From Promicromonospora soli (GTDB lineage Bacteria; Actinomycetota; Actinomycetes; Actinomycetales; Cellulomonadaceae): a DNA stretch of 64,000 bases. The notes beneath the pieces were generated by a model. That model did no database searches and was not told the DNA's origin. It saw only the letters and a list, made by a program, of their open reading frames with translations. The translations under genes and the position numbers were made by a program. The stretch spans positions 87,861 to 151,860 of the forward strand of contig NZ_BNAS01000009.1 of NCBI RefSeq assembly GCF_014653785.1, written 5' to 3'. Shown here one piece after another: positions 52,234-61,841 of the stretch; within the stretch, counting starts at the first letter, position 1, and every line of letters starts with the position of its first letter.

Positions 52234-52578
52234 TCAGGAGACGGGCACGGTGGCGTCGATGTCGACGAGCACCCGCTCGCCGTCGACCGTCACCGGGTAG
52301 ACGGGCACGGGGCGCACCGCCGGAAGCTGGACGGGCTGGCCCGTCCGGAGGTCGAACTGGGAGCCGTGCAGCCAGCACTCGACCAGGCAGCCCTCCACCT
52401 CGCCGTCGGACAGCGAGACGGCACCGTGGGAGCAGATGTCGGAGATGGCGTGAAAGTTGCCTTCCGCGTCACGTGCGACGGCGACCTGGACCGGGGCGCC
52501 GTCGGCGCCGTCGAGCTCCACGAGCATCGCCTCCTCCGGTCCCAGGTCGTCGGTCATGCAGGCCAGCTGCGCGGTCAT
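52234..52578 (-). CDS. Rieske-type ferredoxin in the suf operon
   Basis: A 114-residue small Rieske protein with the [2Fe-2S] ligands Cys49, His51 (ICSHG) and Cys68, His71 (CWLHG). It resembles ferredoxin components of non-haem oxygenases and is regularly found between sufD and sufC in actinobacteria. It may pass electrons during cluster assembly. It overlaps the sufD stop by four bases (ATGA), indicating coupling. Confidence 0.92.
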   Translation of the reverse strand: MTAQLACMTDDLGPEEAMLVELDGADGAPVQVAVARDAEGNFHAISDICSHGAVSLSDGEVEGCLVECWLHGSQFDLRTGQPVQLPAVRPVPVYPVTVDGERVLVDIDATVPVS

Positions 52579-53777
52579 GCGGCCGGTGCCCCGGTGATCA
52601 CGCTCATCGACTTCTCCAGCTCGGCCTCGATGGAGGCGAGCAGGCGCTCTTCGACCTCGGCGACGCCGATCTCGTGGATGAGCTCGGCGAAGAAGCCGCG
52701 CACGACGAGACGACGGGCCTCGATCTCGGAGATGCCCCGGGACCGGAGGTAGAAGAGCTGCTCGTCGTCGAAGCGGCCGGTGGCGCTGGCGTGGCCGGCG
52801 CCGGCGATCTCGCCGGTCTCGATCTCGAGGTTCGGCACCGAGTCCGCGCGCGCGCCGTCCGAGAGGACCAGGTTGCGGTTGAGCTCGTAGGTGTCGGTGT
52901 TCTGGGCGTTCGCCCGGATCAGGACGTCGCCCACCCAGACGGTGTGCGCCCCGGAGCCCTGGAGAGCGCCCTTGTAGGTCACGCGGGACTTGCAGTCCGG
53001 CACCGCGTGGTCCACGAAGAGGCGGTGCTCCTGGTGCTGGTCGGTGTCCGCGAAGTAGAGGCCCACCATCTCGACCTCACCACCCTCGGCGGTGAACTCG
53101 GCGTCCGGCGTGATGCGCACGACGTCGCCGCCGAACGTCACGACCACGTGCTTGAGCTTCGCGTCGCGGCCCAGGCGGGCCCGGTGCGAGGAGGCGTGCA
53201 CGGCGCCGTCCGCCCAGTCCTGGACGCTGACGACGGTGAGGTGCGCGCCGTCCTCGACCACGATCTCGACGGTCTCGGCGAGCGTGCCGACGCCGGCGTG
53301 GTCGATGACCACCACGCCCTCGGCGTGCCGCTCGGCGCGGATCTGCACGTGGGCCGCGGTCGCGTCCCGCGACACGCCCTCCAGGCGCACGGAGGTGACG
53401 CCGGTGGCCACGGCCTCTGCCGGGATGGTCACGACGGTGGCCTGCTGGAAGGCGTTCCACGCGGTGACGGCGGTGCGGTCGCCGGGCCTGCCGGCGGTAC
53501 CCAGGCGGGCGTCGTCGCGAGCGACGGTCTCCACCTTGACCTCGGGGGCCGCGGTCACCTGGACCGTGACCCCCGAGGTGCCGAGGTCTGCCTGGAACAG
53601 CGGCTGGAGGCGGTCGGCCGGGGAGAAGCGCCACTCCTCCTCGCGGCCGTTCGGGACGGGGATGTCCTCCAGGGAGAACGACGTGCGGCGCTCTGCTCGC
53701 GAGCCCTGAGGCTTGACGGCGCCGTGTGTGTGGGCGCCGTCGGCAACAGCGCGCGAGTGATCGGTCGTGAGAGTCAT
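52575..53777 (-). CDS. sufD: SufD Fe-S assembly protein
   Basis: A 400-residue SufB/SufD-family protein with a central beta-helix (repeated VTV/VEIVVEDGAHLTVV strands) and the C-terminal family motif GRFDDEQLFYLRSRGISEIEARRLVVRGFFAE. SufD pairs with SufB on the SufC dimer and helps iron entry. It starts one base after the sufB stop (53779-53781) on the minus strand, so the genes are effectively coupled. Confidence 0.94.
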   Translation of the reverse strand: MTLTTDHSRAVADGAHTHGAVKPQGSRAERRTSFSLEDIPVPNGREEEWRFSPADRLQPLFQADLGTSGVTVQVTAAPEVKVETVARDDARLGTAGRPGDRTAVTAWNAFQQATVVTIPAEAVATGVTSVRLEGVSRDATAAHVQIRAERHAEGVVVIDHAGVGTLAETVEIVVEDGAHLTVVSVQDWADGAVHASSHRARLGRDAKLKHVVVTFGGDVVRITPDAEFTAEGGEVEMVGLYFADTDQHQEHRLFVDHAVPDCKSRVTYKGALQGSGAHTVWVGDVLIRANAQNTDTYELNRNLVLSDGARADSVPNLEIETGEIAGAGHASATGRFDDEQLFYLRSRGISEIEARRLVVRGFFAELIHEIGVAEVEERLLASIEAELEKSMSVITGAPAA

Positions 53778-53778
53778 G

Positions 53779-55215
53779 TCAGCCGACGGACCCTTCCATC
53801 TGCAGCTCGATGAGGCGGTTGAGCTCGAGTGCGTACTCCATGGGCAGCTCGCGCGCGATGGGCTCGACGAACCCGCGCACGATCATGGCCATGGCCTCGG
53901 TCTCTTCCATACCCCGGGACATGAGGTAGAACAGCTGGTCCTCGCTCACCCGCGAGACCGTGGCCTCGTGCCCCATGGACACGTCGTCCTCGCGGACGTC
54001 CACGTACGGGTAGGTGTCGCTGCGGGAGATCTGGTCCACCAGCAGCGCGTCGCAGAGGACGTTGGACGCGGAGTGGGTGGCGCCCTCGAGCACCTGGACC
54101 AGACCGCGGTACGACGTGCGGCCGCCGCCGCGCGCCACGGACTTGCTGACGATCGACGACACCGTGTTCGGCGCGGCGTGGACCATCTTCGCGCCGGCGT
54201 CCTGGTGCTGGCCCTCGCCCGCGAAGGCGATGGACAGCGTCTCGCCGCGGGCGTGCTCGCCCAGCAGGTAGATCGCCGGGTACTTCATGGTGACCTTCGA
54301 GCCGATGTTGCCGTCGACCCACTCCATCTGGGCGCCCTCTGCGGCCGTGGCGCGCTTGGTGACCAGGTTGTACACGTTGTTCGACCAGTTCTGGATCGTC
54401 GTGTAGCGCACGCGGGCGTTCTTCTTCACGATGATCTCGACCACTGCGGAGTGCAGGGAGTCGGACGTGTAGATCGGGGCCGTGCAGCCCTCGACGTAGT
54501 GCACGTACGAGCCCTCGTCGGCGATGATCAGCGTGCGCTCGAACTGGCCCATGTTCTCGGTGTTGATCCGGAAGTAGGCCTGCAGCGGGATCTCCACGTG
54601 CACGCCCGGCGGCACGTAGACGAACGAGCCGCCCGACCACACGGCCGAGTTCAGCGCGGCGAACTTGTTGTCACCCGACGGGATGACCGTGCCGAAGTAC
54701 TCCTGGAAGAGCTCCGGGTAGTCGCGCAGGCCGGTGTCGGTGTCGACGAAGATGACGCCCTGCTGCTCCAGGTCCTCGCGGATCTGGTGGTAGACGACCT
54801 CGGACTCGTACTGGGCAGCGACGCCCGCGACGAGGCGCTGCTTCTCCGCCTCGGGGATGCCGAGCCGGTCGTACGTGGCCTTGATGTCCTCGGGCAGCTC
54901 CTCCCAGGACGTGGCCTGCTTCTCCGTGGAGCGCACGAAGTACTTGATCTTGTCGAAGTCGATGCCCGACAGGTCGGAGCCCCAGCTCGGCATCGGCTTC
55001 TTGCCGAAGAGGCGCAGCGCCTTGAGGCGCTGGTTCAGCATCCACTCGGGCTCCTTCTTCAGAGCCGAGATGTTGCGGACCACTTCCTCGCTCAGGCCTC
55101 GCTGCGCGGACATGCCCGCGGCGTCGCTGTCGTGCCAGCCGTACTCGTAAGAGCCGATGCTGGCGATGATCTCATCGTCGGAGCGCTGCTCTGGCGCTTG
55201 CGTTTCTGCGCTCAT
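53779..55215 (-). CDS. sufB: SufB Fe-S scaffold protein
   Basis: A 478-residue scaffold protein, near the usual about 480. Conserved blocks include [49 protein letters not shown] and the C-terminal [23 protein letters not shown]. It holds the nascent cluster with SufD. Its ATG shares one base with the sufR stop (TGATG), giving tight coupling to the regulator. The longer frame upstream is an out-of-phase read of sufR. No intein is present, unlike sufB of M. tuberculosis. Confidence 0.95.
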   Translation of the reverse strand: MSAETQAPEQRSDDEIIASIGSYEYGWHDSDAAGMSAQRGLSEEVVRNISALKKEPEWMLNQRLKALRLFGKKPMPSWGSDLSGIDFDKIKYFVRSTEKQATSWEELPEDIKATYDRLGIPEAEKQRLVAGVAAQYESEVVYHQIREDLEQQGVIFVDTDTGLRDYPELFQEYFGTVIPSGDNKFAALNSAVWSGGSFVYVPPGVHVEIPLQAYFRINTENMGQFERTLIIADEGSYVHYVEGCTAPIYTSDSLHSAVVEIIVKKNARVRYTTIQNWSNNVYNLVTKRATAAEGAQMEWVDGNIGSKVTMKYPAIYLLGEHARGETLSIAFAGEGQHQDAGAKMVHAAPNTVSSIVSKSVARGGGRTSYRGLVQVLEGATHSASNVLCDALLVDQISRSDTYPYVDVREDDVSMGHEATVSRVSEDQLFYLMSRGMEETEAMAMIVRGFVEPIARELPMEYALELNRLIELQMEGSVG

Positions 55216-55967
55216 CACTTTCCTTCGGTGGGGGTCGTCGCGGGGATGTTCGTCGCGGGGGTGTTCACGGGAATGTTCGTGGTGCAGGCGTACGCGCCGC
55301 CCGCGATGGTGGCGAGGCGCTGGACGTGCGAGCCCAGCAGCTCGCTGAACGCGCGGGCCTCCTGCTCGCACAGCTCGGGGAACTCCTCGGCCACGTGCTG
55401 GACGGGGCAGTGCCCCTGGCACAGCTGGACCGCGGGTGCCACCACACCGGCCGTCGGGCCCGTCAGCGGCGCAGGCACCGGCCGCACGGAGGCGGCGTAG
55501 CCGTCTGCCGACAGCAGCTGGACGAGCTGGGCGGCCCGTCCCGCGGCGTCGGACGCGGTGACGTGCGGGGCGTACCTGCGGGCGACGGCGTCGAACCGGT
55601 CCTTGGCGAAGCCGGCCACGGCCTCCTGGCCGCCCGTGTCCCGGAGGAACCGCAGGACCTGCCGGGCGATCTCCTGGTAGCCGCCCGCCAGCTCGGACTG
55701 TCCGCCGCTCGTGACGACGTAGCTGCGTGCGGGGCGCCCTCGCCGGGGGGTGCCCGACCGCGAGGCCTCGTAGACGGTGATCTTGCCGTCGTCCTCCAGG
55801 AGCGTCAGGTGCCGGCGCACGGCCGGAGCCGTCAGGCCCAGCACGGCGGCGAGCGCGCCCGCGGTCACGGGACCGCGGGAGGCGACGAGCTCGAGCACGC
55901 GCCGACGCGTGGTGCCGTCGGTCTCGTGGCTCGCCGGGTGGGCTGCCACCTCTGTCTGTGCGCTCAT
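55215..55967 (-). CDS. sufR: SufR-type Fe-S-sensing repressor of the suf operon
   Basis: A 250-residue regulator with an N-terminal winged helix (about 20-75, [20 protein letters not shown]) and a C-terminal Cys set: Cys183 and Cys187 (LCQGHCPV), Cys200 (PELCEQE) and possibly Cys228. This arrangement binds a [4Fe-4S] cluster in SufR proteins, and cluster loss relieves repression. GGAGGTGA precedes ATG 55967. The last about 20 residues are a Thr/Pro/Asn repeat. It heads the suf operon and is divergent from the ABC exporter, as Rv1460 is in mycobacteria. Confidence 0.92.
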   Translation of the reverse strand: MSAQTEVAAHPASHETDGTTRRRVLELVASRGPVTAGALAAVLGLTAPAVRRHLTLLEDDGKITVYEASRSGTPRRGRPARSYVVTSGGQSELAGGYQEIARQVLRFLRDTGGQEAVAGFAKDRFDAVARRYAPHVTASDAAGRAAQLVQLLSADGYAASVRPVPAPLTGPTAGVVAPAVQLCQGHCPVQHVAEEFPELCEQEARAFSELLGSHVQRLATIAGGAYACTTNIPVNTPATNIPATTPTEGK

Positions 55968-56046
55968 GCTGGTCACCTCCTCGTACGTCGATCCGGGGCA
56001 CGTTTCACCCGCGTGGTCACGCCTTCGCAGACGCCAATGCTTTTGA

Positions 56047-56060
56047 GAACATCCTTGTTC
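56047..56060. promoter_or_regulatory. Inverted repeat upstream of sufR, candidate operator
   Basis: GAACATCCTTGTTC has GAACA/TGTTC arms around a four-base centre, 80 bp upstream of the sufR start and 129 bp upstream of the ABC ATPase start. It is the clearest inverted repeat in the divergent region and a good candidate for SufR binding. Confidence 0.55.
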
Positions 56061-56176
56061 CCTAATTCGAGATGCGCAAGGAAGGCGACCCTCAGTTGGG
56101 TCCGATCGCGACACATCTCACACGCGTGGTCCACACCCAGGTCACGGACCGTGACGACGCCCCGCGTACCGCCGCC

Positions 56177-56182
56177 TACGAT
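56177..56182 (+). promoter_or_regulatory. -10 box TACGAT for a leaderless transcript
   Basis: TACGAT is followed by six bases (TGTGCG) and the GTG at 56189. It decides the start of the ABC ATPase against an ATG at 56072 and implies a leaderless mRNA. Confidence 0.6.
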
Positions 56183-56188
56183 TGTGCG

Positions 56189-57304
56189 GTGCCCCTGTCC
56201 GACGCGCCCGCGATCGACCCCGCCCAGGCGGCCACCGCGGGCGCTGTCCCAGCCAGCCCAGCCGGTGCCGCCGCCAGTGCCGACCACGGGGTCGCCGTGG
56301 AAGTACGCGGCCTCGTCAAGCGCTACGACGGCCGCGCCGTCGTGGACGGCCTTGATCTCGTCGCCCGCCAGGGCGCCATCACCGCCGTCCTGGGCCCGAA
56401 CGGCGCCGGCAAGACGACCAGCATCGAGTGCTGCGAGGGCCTGCGCTCCCCCGACGGCGGCACGGTCCGCGTACTTGGCCGTGACCCGATCGGCGACGCG
56501 CGCTTCCTGCGTCCCCGGGTCGGCGTCATGCTGCAGGACGGCGGCCTGCCCACCGGTGTGCGCGCCCTCGAGCTGCTGCGCCACGTCGCCGCCATGTACG
56601 CCGCGCCGCGCCCCGTGGACGAGCTCGCCGAGCGCCTCGGCCTGCACGGCTTCGCCCGCACCACGGTGCGCCGCCTGTCCGGCGGGCAGCGGCAGCGGGT
56701 CGCCCTCGCGGCGGCCGTTGTGGGCCGGCCCGACGTCGTGTTCCTCGACGAGCCCAGCGCCGGGATGGACCCGCAGAGCCGGCGCGCGGTCTGGGACCTC
56801 GTGCGCGAGCTGCGGGCCGACGGCGTCGCCATCGTCCTGACCACCCACCTCATGGACGAGGCGGCCGACCTCGCCGACCACGTCCATGTCGTGGACCACG
56901 GCCGCGTGATCGCGTCGGGCAGCGTCCGCGAGCTCACTGACGGCGTTGCCGACCGGGGTCCCCACGGAGACCCGCAGCGCAGCGAGGACGCTCCGTGGGG
57001 CAAGGGCGGCGGGGCGGGACCCGGGACCCTGCGCATCGAGGCCAGGCCCGGGCTGGACCTCGCGGGCCTCCGCAACGTGCTGCCCGCCAGCCTGTCCGAC
57101 GGCGGCGGGGCCGGCGCCGCCCCCTGGATCGCCGCCGAGGCCGAACCCGGCGTCTACACCGTGACCGGGCCGGTGGACCCGTCCACGGTCGCGGCCGTGA
57201 CAGCGTGGCTCGCCGACCGCGGCGTGCTGGCCAGGTCCGTCACCACCGGCAGCCGCACCCTCGAGGACGTGTTCCTCGACCTCACGGGGAGGAACCTGCG
57301 ATGA
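56189..57304 (+). CDS. ABC-2 type exporter ATPase
   Basis: A 371-residue ATPase of the DrrA/NodI-like class. Walker A is GPNGAGKTT, signature LSGGQRQR, Walker B VVFLDEPSAGMD, with the switch His in TTHLMDEA. A long C-terminal domain (after about residue 250) carries a Gly/Asp-rich insertion and a regulatory region ending VFLDLTGR. The GTG at 56189 is supported by the TACGAT box. It corresponds in position to mycobacterial Rv1458c beside sufR. The cargo is unknown. Confidence 0.9.
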   Translation: MPLSDAPAIDPAQAATAGAVPASPAGAAASADHGVAVEVRGLVKRYDGRAVVDGLDLVARQGAITAVLGPNGAGKTTSIECCEGLRSPDGGTVRVLGRDPIGDARFLRPRVGVMLQDGGLPTGVRALELLRHVAAMYAAPRPVDELAERLGLHGFARTTVRRLSGGQRQRVALAAAVVGRPDVVFLDEPSAGMDPQSRRAVWDLVRELRADGVAIVLTTHLMDEAADLADHVHVVDHGRVIASGSVRELTDGVADRGPHGDPQRSEDAPWGKGGGAGPGTLRIEARPGLDLAGLRNVLPASLSDGGGAGAAPWIAAEAEPGVYTVTGPVDPSTVAAVTAWLADRGVLARSVTTGSRTLEDVFLDLTGRNLR

Positions 57305-58065
57305 CCGTCGAGACCCCGCCCGCCGCCGCGCCCGCCGTCCGCCGGATCGCCGCCCAGGCTTCGTTCGAGACGCGCGCCATCCTACGCAACGGCGAGCAGC
57401 TGCTCGTGACGATAGTGCTCCCCGTGCTGGTGCTCGTGGGCCTGGTGCAGACGTCGTTCCTGGAGCTCGACACGCAGGGGTACTCGCGGATCGACTTCGT
57501 GACGCCGGGCGTGCTCGCGCTGGCCGTGATGTCGACGGCGTTCACGTCCCAGGCGATCGCCACCGCGTTCGACCGGCGCAACGGCGTGCTGCGCCTGATG
57601 GCGACCACCCCGCTCGGCCGCACGGGGCTGCTGGCCGGCAAGGTGCTCGGCGTCCTCGCCGTCGAGGTGGTGCAGGTGGCCGTCATCGCTTCCGTCGCGG
57701 TAGCCCTCGGCTGGCGGCCGGACCTGGGCGCGCTGCCCGCCGTCGTCGGCGCGGGGCTGCTGGGCACGGCGGCGTTCACCGCCCTGGCGCTGCTGCTGGC
57801 CGGGACCCTGCGCGCCGAGGGTGTGCTCGCCGTGGCCAACCTCGTGCTCGTGCTGCTCACCGTCGGCGGCGGCGTGCTGCTGCCCGCCGAACAGCTCGCG
57901 GGTCCGCTGGCGCACGCTGCGGTGCTGCTGCCGTCGGGCGCCCTGGGCGAGGCGATGCGCGGCGCCCTGCTGCACGGCGCCGTCCCGCCGTTCTCCGTAG
58001 TGGTTCTGCTGGGCTGGACGGCCGCGCTCGGCGCCGGAGCGGCGCGGCTCTTCCGCTGGCACTGA
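57301..58065 (+). CDS. ABC-2 type exporter permease
   Basis: A 254-residue membrane protein with six hydrophobic segments, typical of ABC-2 permeases (ILRNGEQLLVTIVLPVLVLVGLV; FDRRNGVLRLMATTPLGRTGLLAGK). It overlaps the ATPase gene by four bases (ATGA), so the two form one transporter. In mycobacteria the equivalent pair lies between sufR and the ctaA-like gene; here an S8 protease gene intervenes before ctaA. Confidence 0.9.
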   Translation: MTVETPPAAAPAVRRIAAQASFETRAILRNGEQLLVTIVLPVLVLVGLVQTSFLELDTQGYSRIDFVTPGVLALAVMSTAFTSQAIATAFDRRNGVLRLMATTPLGRTGLLAGKVLGVLAVEVVQVAVIASVAVALGWRPDLGALPAVVGAGLLGTAAFTALALLLAGTLRAEGVLAVANLVLVLLTVGGGVLLPAEQLAGPLAHAAVLLPSGALGEAMRGALLHGAVPPFSVVVLLGWTAALGAGAARLFRWH

Positions 58066-58090
58066 CCGGCTCGAGCGGCTGAGGGGTCCC

Positions 58091-58166
58091 GGGATGGGTC
58101 TGTTGCTGGGCCTGCAGCAGTGACTTCGGTCCGTTGCTGCGCTTGCGCCCGTTACTTCGGTCAGTC
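58091..58166. repeat. Degenerate 31-bp tandem repeat
   Basis: Units 58091-58121 and 58122-58152 agree at 21 of 31 positions, sharing GGTC-GTTGCTG and ending in GT. A third partial copy begins at 58153 with TACTTCGGTCAGT. The second unit opens GACTTCGGTCCGTTGC and closes CCGT, matching the 31-bp repeat at the right end of the window. It lies between the ABC permease and S8 protease genes. Confidence 0.65.
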
Positions 58167-58268
58167 CGAGAATTCCCCCCATAGCCCGACGGTATGACTG
58201 TTTCGCGAGTAGGCGGGTGAAAAGCACCGGTTTAGGGTGTATTTCACCTACACTCCCCAGGAGGCAGC

Positions 58269-59486
58269 GTGACTTCCACCCGTAGCAACCGCCGTCGGCT
58301 GATCGTCGGCACCGGTATTGCGATCGCCCTCGCGGCAGCCCCGGCTGCAGCGGCCATGACGTCCTCGGCGGCGCCGGACGAGGCGCCCGCGCCCGTCGCG
58401 GGCGCGGTGATCGAGGACTCGTACATCGTCGTGCTCAAGGACAACGACGTCGCAAAGGCCCAGGTCAAGGGCACGGCCAACGGCCTGGTGAAGAAGTACG
58501 GCGGCGAGGTGCGCCACTCGTACACCAACGCCGTGCGGGGCTTCTCCGCATCGATGTCGCCGGGCCAGGCAGAGAAGCTCGAGGCCGACCCGTCCGTCGC
58601 GTACGTGGAGCCGAACCGCGTGATGACGGCGACCGACACGCAGTCGCCGGTCCCGTCCTGGGGCCTGGACCGCATCGACCAGGCGGACCTGCCGCTCGAC
58701 GACTCGTACACGTACGGGAGCTCGGGCACGGGCGTGACGGCGTACATCGTCGACACGGGCATCCTGACCACCCACGAGGACTTCGGCGGCCGCGCGGTCA
58801 GCGGTACCGACACCGTGGACGGCGACGACGACGCCACCGACTGCGCGGGCCACGGCACGCACGTGGCGGGCACCGTGGGCGGCTCGTCCTACGGCGTCGC
58901 CAAGGACGTCTCGCTCGTCGCGGTCCGCGTCCTGGACTGCGAAGGCTCGGGCAGCTTCGACGGCGTCATCGCCGGCATCGACTGGGTGACCGCCGACCAC
59001 GCCGCCGGCGAGCCGGCCGTGGCCAACATGTCGCTCGGCGGCGGCTTCTCCCAGGCCGTGAACGACGCCGTGTCCGCGGCGGTCGCGGACGGCGTCACCT
59101 TCGCTCTCGCCGCCGGCAACGACAGCGCCGCCGACGCCTGCGACGGTTCGCCCAGCTCCACCCCGGAGGCGATCACCGTCGGCGCCACCGAGGACACAGA
59201 CGCCCGGGCCACGTACTCGAACATCGGCAGCTGCGTGGACATCTTCGCGCCGGGCAGCGACATCACGTCGGCCTGGTACACCGGCGACACCGCCACCAAC
59301 ACCATCAGCGGTACGTCGATGGCCACACCGCACGTCGCGGGCGCCGCGGCGCTCGTACTCGGTGGCAACCCCGCCGCCACGCCGGCCGAGGTCGGCGACG
59401 CCCTGACGGGTGCGGCCCTGCCGGACGTCGTGACCGACCCGGGCACCGGCTCACCCAACCTGCTGCTGAACGTCAGCGGTCTCTGA
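58269..59486 (+). CDS. Secreted S8 subtilisin-family serine protease (proteinase K-like)
   Basis: A 405-residue preproprotease. A Sec-type signal with Arg-rich start (NRRRLIVGTGIAIALAAAP) is followed by an I9 inhibitor propeptide (about 50-120, SYIVVLKDN to VAYVEPNRVM). The mature domain has the catalytic triad Asp162 (YIVDTGI), His195 (CAGHGTHVAG) and Ser350 (GTSMATPHVAG), with oxyanion Asn in AAGNDS. The GTG at 58269 has AGGAGG upstream. It has no C-terminal extra domain. A strong terminator follows. Confidence 0.95.
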   Translation: MTSTRSNRRRLIVGTGIAIALAAAPAAAAMTSSAAPDEAPAPVAGAVIEDSYIVVLKDNDVAKAQVKGTANGLVKKYGGEVRHSYTNAVRGFSASMSPGQAEKLEADPSVAYVEPNRVMTATDTQSPVPSWGLDRIDQADLPLDDSYTYGSSGTGVTAYIVDTGILTTHEDFGGRAVSGTDTVDGDDDATDCAGHGTHVAGTVGGSSYGVAKDVSLVAVRVLDCEGSGSFDGVIAGIDWVTADHAAGEPAVANMSLGGGFSQAVNDAVSAAVADGVTFALAAGNDSAADACDGSPSSTPEAITVGATEDTDARATYSNIGSCVDIFAPGSDITSAWYTGDTATNTISGTSMATPHVAGAAALVLGGNPAATPAEVGDALTGAALPDVVTDPGTGSPNLLLNVSGL

Positions 59487-59501
59487 CGATCACTGCTCAG
59501 T

Positions 59502-59559
59502 AGAGCGCCTGTCCCCTTTCTGCGAGGCTTGCCTCGTGCGGGAGTGGGGCAGGCGCTCT
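59502..59559 (+). terminator. Compound terminator after the S8 protease gene
   Basis: AGAGCGCCTGTCCCC (59502-59516) pairs with GGGGCAGGCGCTCT (59546-59559) with one bulged T. The loop contains a second hairpin, CGAGGC/GCCTCG (59523-59528 with 59531-59536). It lies 16 bases after the protease stop. Confidence 0.88.
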
Positions 59560-59635
59560 GCTTCGCCGACTCGCACCGGGCGAGAATCACACCCGGCCGG
59601 GGCCGAACGCGGAGCCCCGCGCCGCCGTCGGCCGA

Positions 59636-59641
59636 TAGCGT
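59636..59641 (+). promoter_or_regulatory. -10 box TAGCGT for a leaderless ctaA transcript
   Basis: TAGCGT is followed by GGGGCC and the GTG of ctaA at 59648, the same six-base geometry as five other genes here. No separate ribosome site fits. Confidence 0.6.
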
Positions 59642-59647
59642 GGGGCC

Positions 59648-60571
59648 GTGACCGCAACCGCCGCCCCCACGTCCCGGTTCGCCGCGCTCGCCGGCCGCGT
59701 CGACCGCTTCCGCCACTGGACCCGCGCGGTCCTCGTCGCGAACCTGGTCGGCCAGATCGGCATCATCGGCACGGGTGGCGCCGTGCGGCTGACCGAGTCG
59801 GGCCTGGGCTGCTCCACGTGGCCGCAGTGCGAGCCCGGGTCCTTCACCCCGCAGTTCCACGAGGCCACGACCCTGCACCCGTACATCGAGTTCGGGAACC
59901 GCACGCTCACGGGCGTGCTGTCGGTCATCGCGGTGCTGCTCGCGGTAGCGGTGTGCACTGACCTGAAGCGGTCGACGTCCTACCGCGTGCTCGGCCTGGT
60001 GCCGATCGTGGGCGTGCTGGCGCAGGCCGTGATCGGCGGCGTGGTGGTGCTGCTGGACCTGCACCCGGGCTGGGTGTCGCTGCACTTCGGCGTCTCGGGC
60101 GCCCTCGTGGCGGCGTCCCTCTACGTGCTGCACCGGCACGGCGAGGGAGACGAGGCCCCGACCCTCGTGGTCGGCCCGCGCGTGCGCGCCCTGGCCTGGA
60201 CCCTCGCCACGCTGACCGCCGTCGTGGTCGTGCTCGGCGTGCTCACCACCGGCGCCGGCCCGCACAGCGGCGACGCCGAGGTGGGCTACCGGTTCGCCGT
60301 CGACCCGGCGCTGCTGACCAAGTGGCACGCCGCCGCGGTGTGGGCGTTCATGGCCGTCCTGGTGACCTACCTTGTCGCCGTGCGCCGCGGTCCCGCGCCG
60401 GTGCGCCGGGCCGCGCTGATCCTGCTCGGCATCACGCTGGCGCAGGGCGCCATCGGGTACGTGCAGTACTTCACCGACCTGCCCGAGCTGCTGGTGGGGC
60501 TGCACATGATCGGCGCGGCGGTGCTGATCGCGGGGACGACGCGCGTGTGGCTGACGACGCGGGTGCGCTGA
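59648..60571 (+). CDS. ctaA: Haem A synthase (COX15/CtaA family)
   Basis: A 307-residue eight-helix membrane protein that oxidises haem O to haem A for cytochrome aa3 oxidase. The first extracellular loop has the Cys pair of CtaA (GLGCSTWPQCEPG), and the catalytic Glu lies in YIEFGNRTLTG. Conserved His residues sit in LHPYIE, SLHFGVS, KWHAAAVW and GLHMIG, two of which ligate haem. GTG 59648 is fixed by the TAGCGT box. Its place beside suf and the ABC pair matches other actinobacteria. Confidence 0.92.
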   Translation: MTATAAPTSRFAALAGRVDRFRHWTRAVLVANLVGQIGIIGTGGAVRLTESGLGCSTWPQCEPGSFTPQFHEATTLHPYIEFGNRTLTGVLSVIAVLLAVAVCTDLKRSTSYRVLGLVPIVGVLAQAVIGGVVVLLDLHPGWVSLHFGVSGALVAASLYVLHRHGEGDEAPTLVVGPRVRALAWTLATLTAVVVVLGVLTTGAGPHSGDAEVGYRFAVDPALLTKWHAAAVWAFMAVLVTYLVAVRRGPAPVRRAALILLGITLAQGAIGYVQYFTDLPELLVGLHMIGAAVLIAGTTRVWLTTRVR

Positions 60572-60587
60572 GCCGGGCCCTCGACGT

Positions 60588-60607
60588 CGGGCCGGCGAGC
60601 CGGCCCG
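60588..60607. terminator. Two-way terminator between ctaA and the monooxygenase gene
   Basis: CGGGCCGG (60588-60595) pairs with CCGGCCCG (60600-60607) around CGAG, in the 48-bp gap between convergent stops. Confidence 0.75.
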
Positions 60608-60619
60608 GGACGACGCGGG

Positions 60620-61804
60620 TCAGCTGGCCACCGGCAGCGGGGGCGGCGTCCAGCTCGCGAAGCGCGCCATGCCGTCGAGCATGAGACGCGCCGGCACCAC
60701 GCTGAGCGCCGCGTTGCGCAGCCCGACGAGCGCCGGGTTGCCGAGCTGCTCGCCGAACCGGGCGCTTGCCCAGGCGGCGCGCAGCACACCTGAGGTCCGC
60801 GGGCGGCGCACCCGGTCGTAGGCGGCCAGCCCGTCGACGACGGAGTCCGTGCCCGAGACCGACGCTGCCAGCACCACTGCATCCTCGATGCCCTGGCAGC
60901 CGCCCTGGCCCACGTTCGGCGGCATGGCGTGCGCGGCGTCACCGGCCAGGGCTACCCGGCCGCGGGCCATCCGCGGGATCGGCTCGGGGAACCCGTAGAG
61001 GTCGAGCTGCTGCACCTGCTCCGGCGTGGTCGCGGCCAGGACCTGCGGGATGGGGTCGTGCCAGCCGGCGAAGGCCGCGCGGGCGGCGTCGAGGTCCCGC
61101 GCCGGGTCCCCCGTGGGCCGACCCGCCGGGCCGACCTGGGTCCCGTACCAGTAGAGCCGGCCGTCACCGAGCGTGATCAGACCGAACTCGCCGCCGGGGC
61201 CCCAGGTCTGGGACATCTCGGTGATCCCGGGGTTGTCGAGCACGGCGAGCCACGTCGTCGACCCGACGTAGACCGGCTCCGCCGCGTCAGCTGCGACCGC
61301 TGCGCGCAGGCGCGACCGGACGCCGTCGGCGGCCACCACGAGGTCCGCACTCAGGGTGGAGCCGTCCTCGAGGGTGACCGTGGCGGGGCGCGCGGCGTCG
61401 CCGGGATCGACCGCGAGCGCCGGTGCGCCGTAGGTGACGACGTCGCCGAGCCCGGAGAGCAGCGCCTCCTGCAGGCGCGGCCGGTGAAAGGCGATGGCCA
61501 CGGTGCCCAGCCGTGCCGCGATCTGCTCGGACGAGACGTGCACCAGCGCGCGCCCCTTGCCGTCGCGGAGCGTGCCGGGATAGGCCCGCTGACCGACGGC
61601 GCGCACGGCGTCGCCCACTCCCGCGGCGTCCAGGCCGCGCAGCGCGTTGGCGAGCAGAACGATGCCGGCGCCCGTGGTGCGGGGCTCGGGCGAGCGCTCC
61701 AGCACGCGCACGTCCCAGCCGCAGCGCAGCAGCGCGTTGGCCGCGGTCAGTCCCGCGATCCCTGCTCCGACGACGATCGCGCTCTTGGTCATGAGGCTCA
61801 TCAT
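60620..61804 (-). CDS. FAD-dependent monooxygenase (PHBH/UbiH-like)
   Basis: A 394-residue group A flavoprotein monooxygenase. The FAD fold starts with VVGAGIAGLTAANAL, the NAD(P)H/FAD motif is VVAADGVRSRLR, and the second FAD motif is RVALAGDAAHAMPPNVGQGGCQGIEDA. It would hydroxylate an aromatic or polycyclic substrate using NAD(P)H and O2. The start may be the first ATG (61804) or the Met four codons in (MTKSAIV). A large hairpin repeat lies just upstream. Confidence 0.9.
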   Translation of the reverse strand: MMSLMTKSAIVVGAGIAGLTAANALLRCGWDVRVLERSPEPRTTGAGIVLLANALRGLDAAGVGDAVRAVGQRAYPGTLRDGKGRALVHVSSEQIAARLGTVAIAFHRPRLQEALLSGLGDVVTYGAPALAVDPGDAARPATVTLEDGSTLSADLVVAADGVRSRLRAAVAADAAEPVYVGSTTWLAVLDNPGITEMSQTWGPGGEFGLITLGDGRLYWYGTQVGPAGRPTGDPARDLDAARAAFAGWHDPIPQVLAATTPEQVQQLDLYGFPEPIPRMARGRVALAGDAAHAMPPNVGQGGCQGIEDAVVLAASVSGTDSVVDGLAAYDRVRRPRTSGVLRAAWASARFGEQLGNPALVGLRNAALSVVPARLMLDGMARFASWTPPPLPVAS

Positions 61805-61841
61805 GCTCTACGGCACGCCGGCTCCGGGCGTGGGCGCCCCC

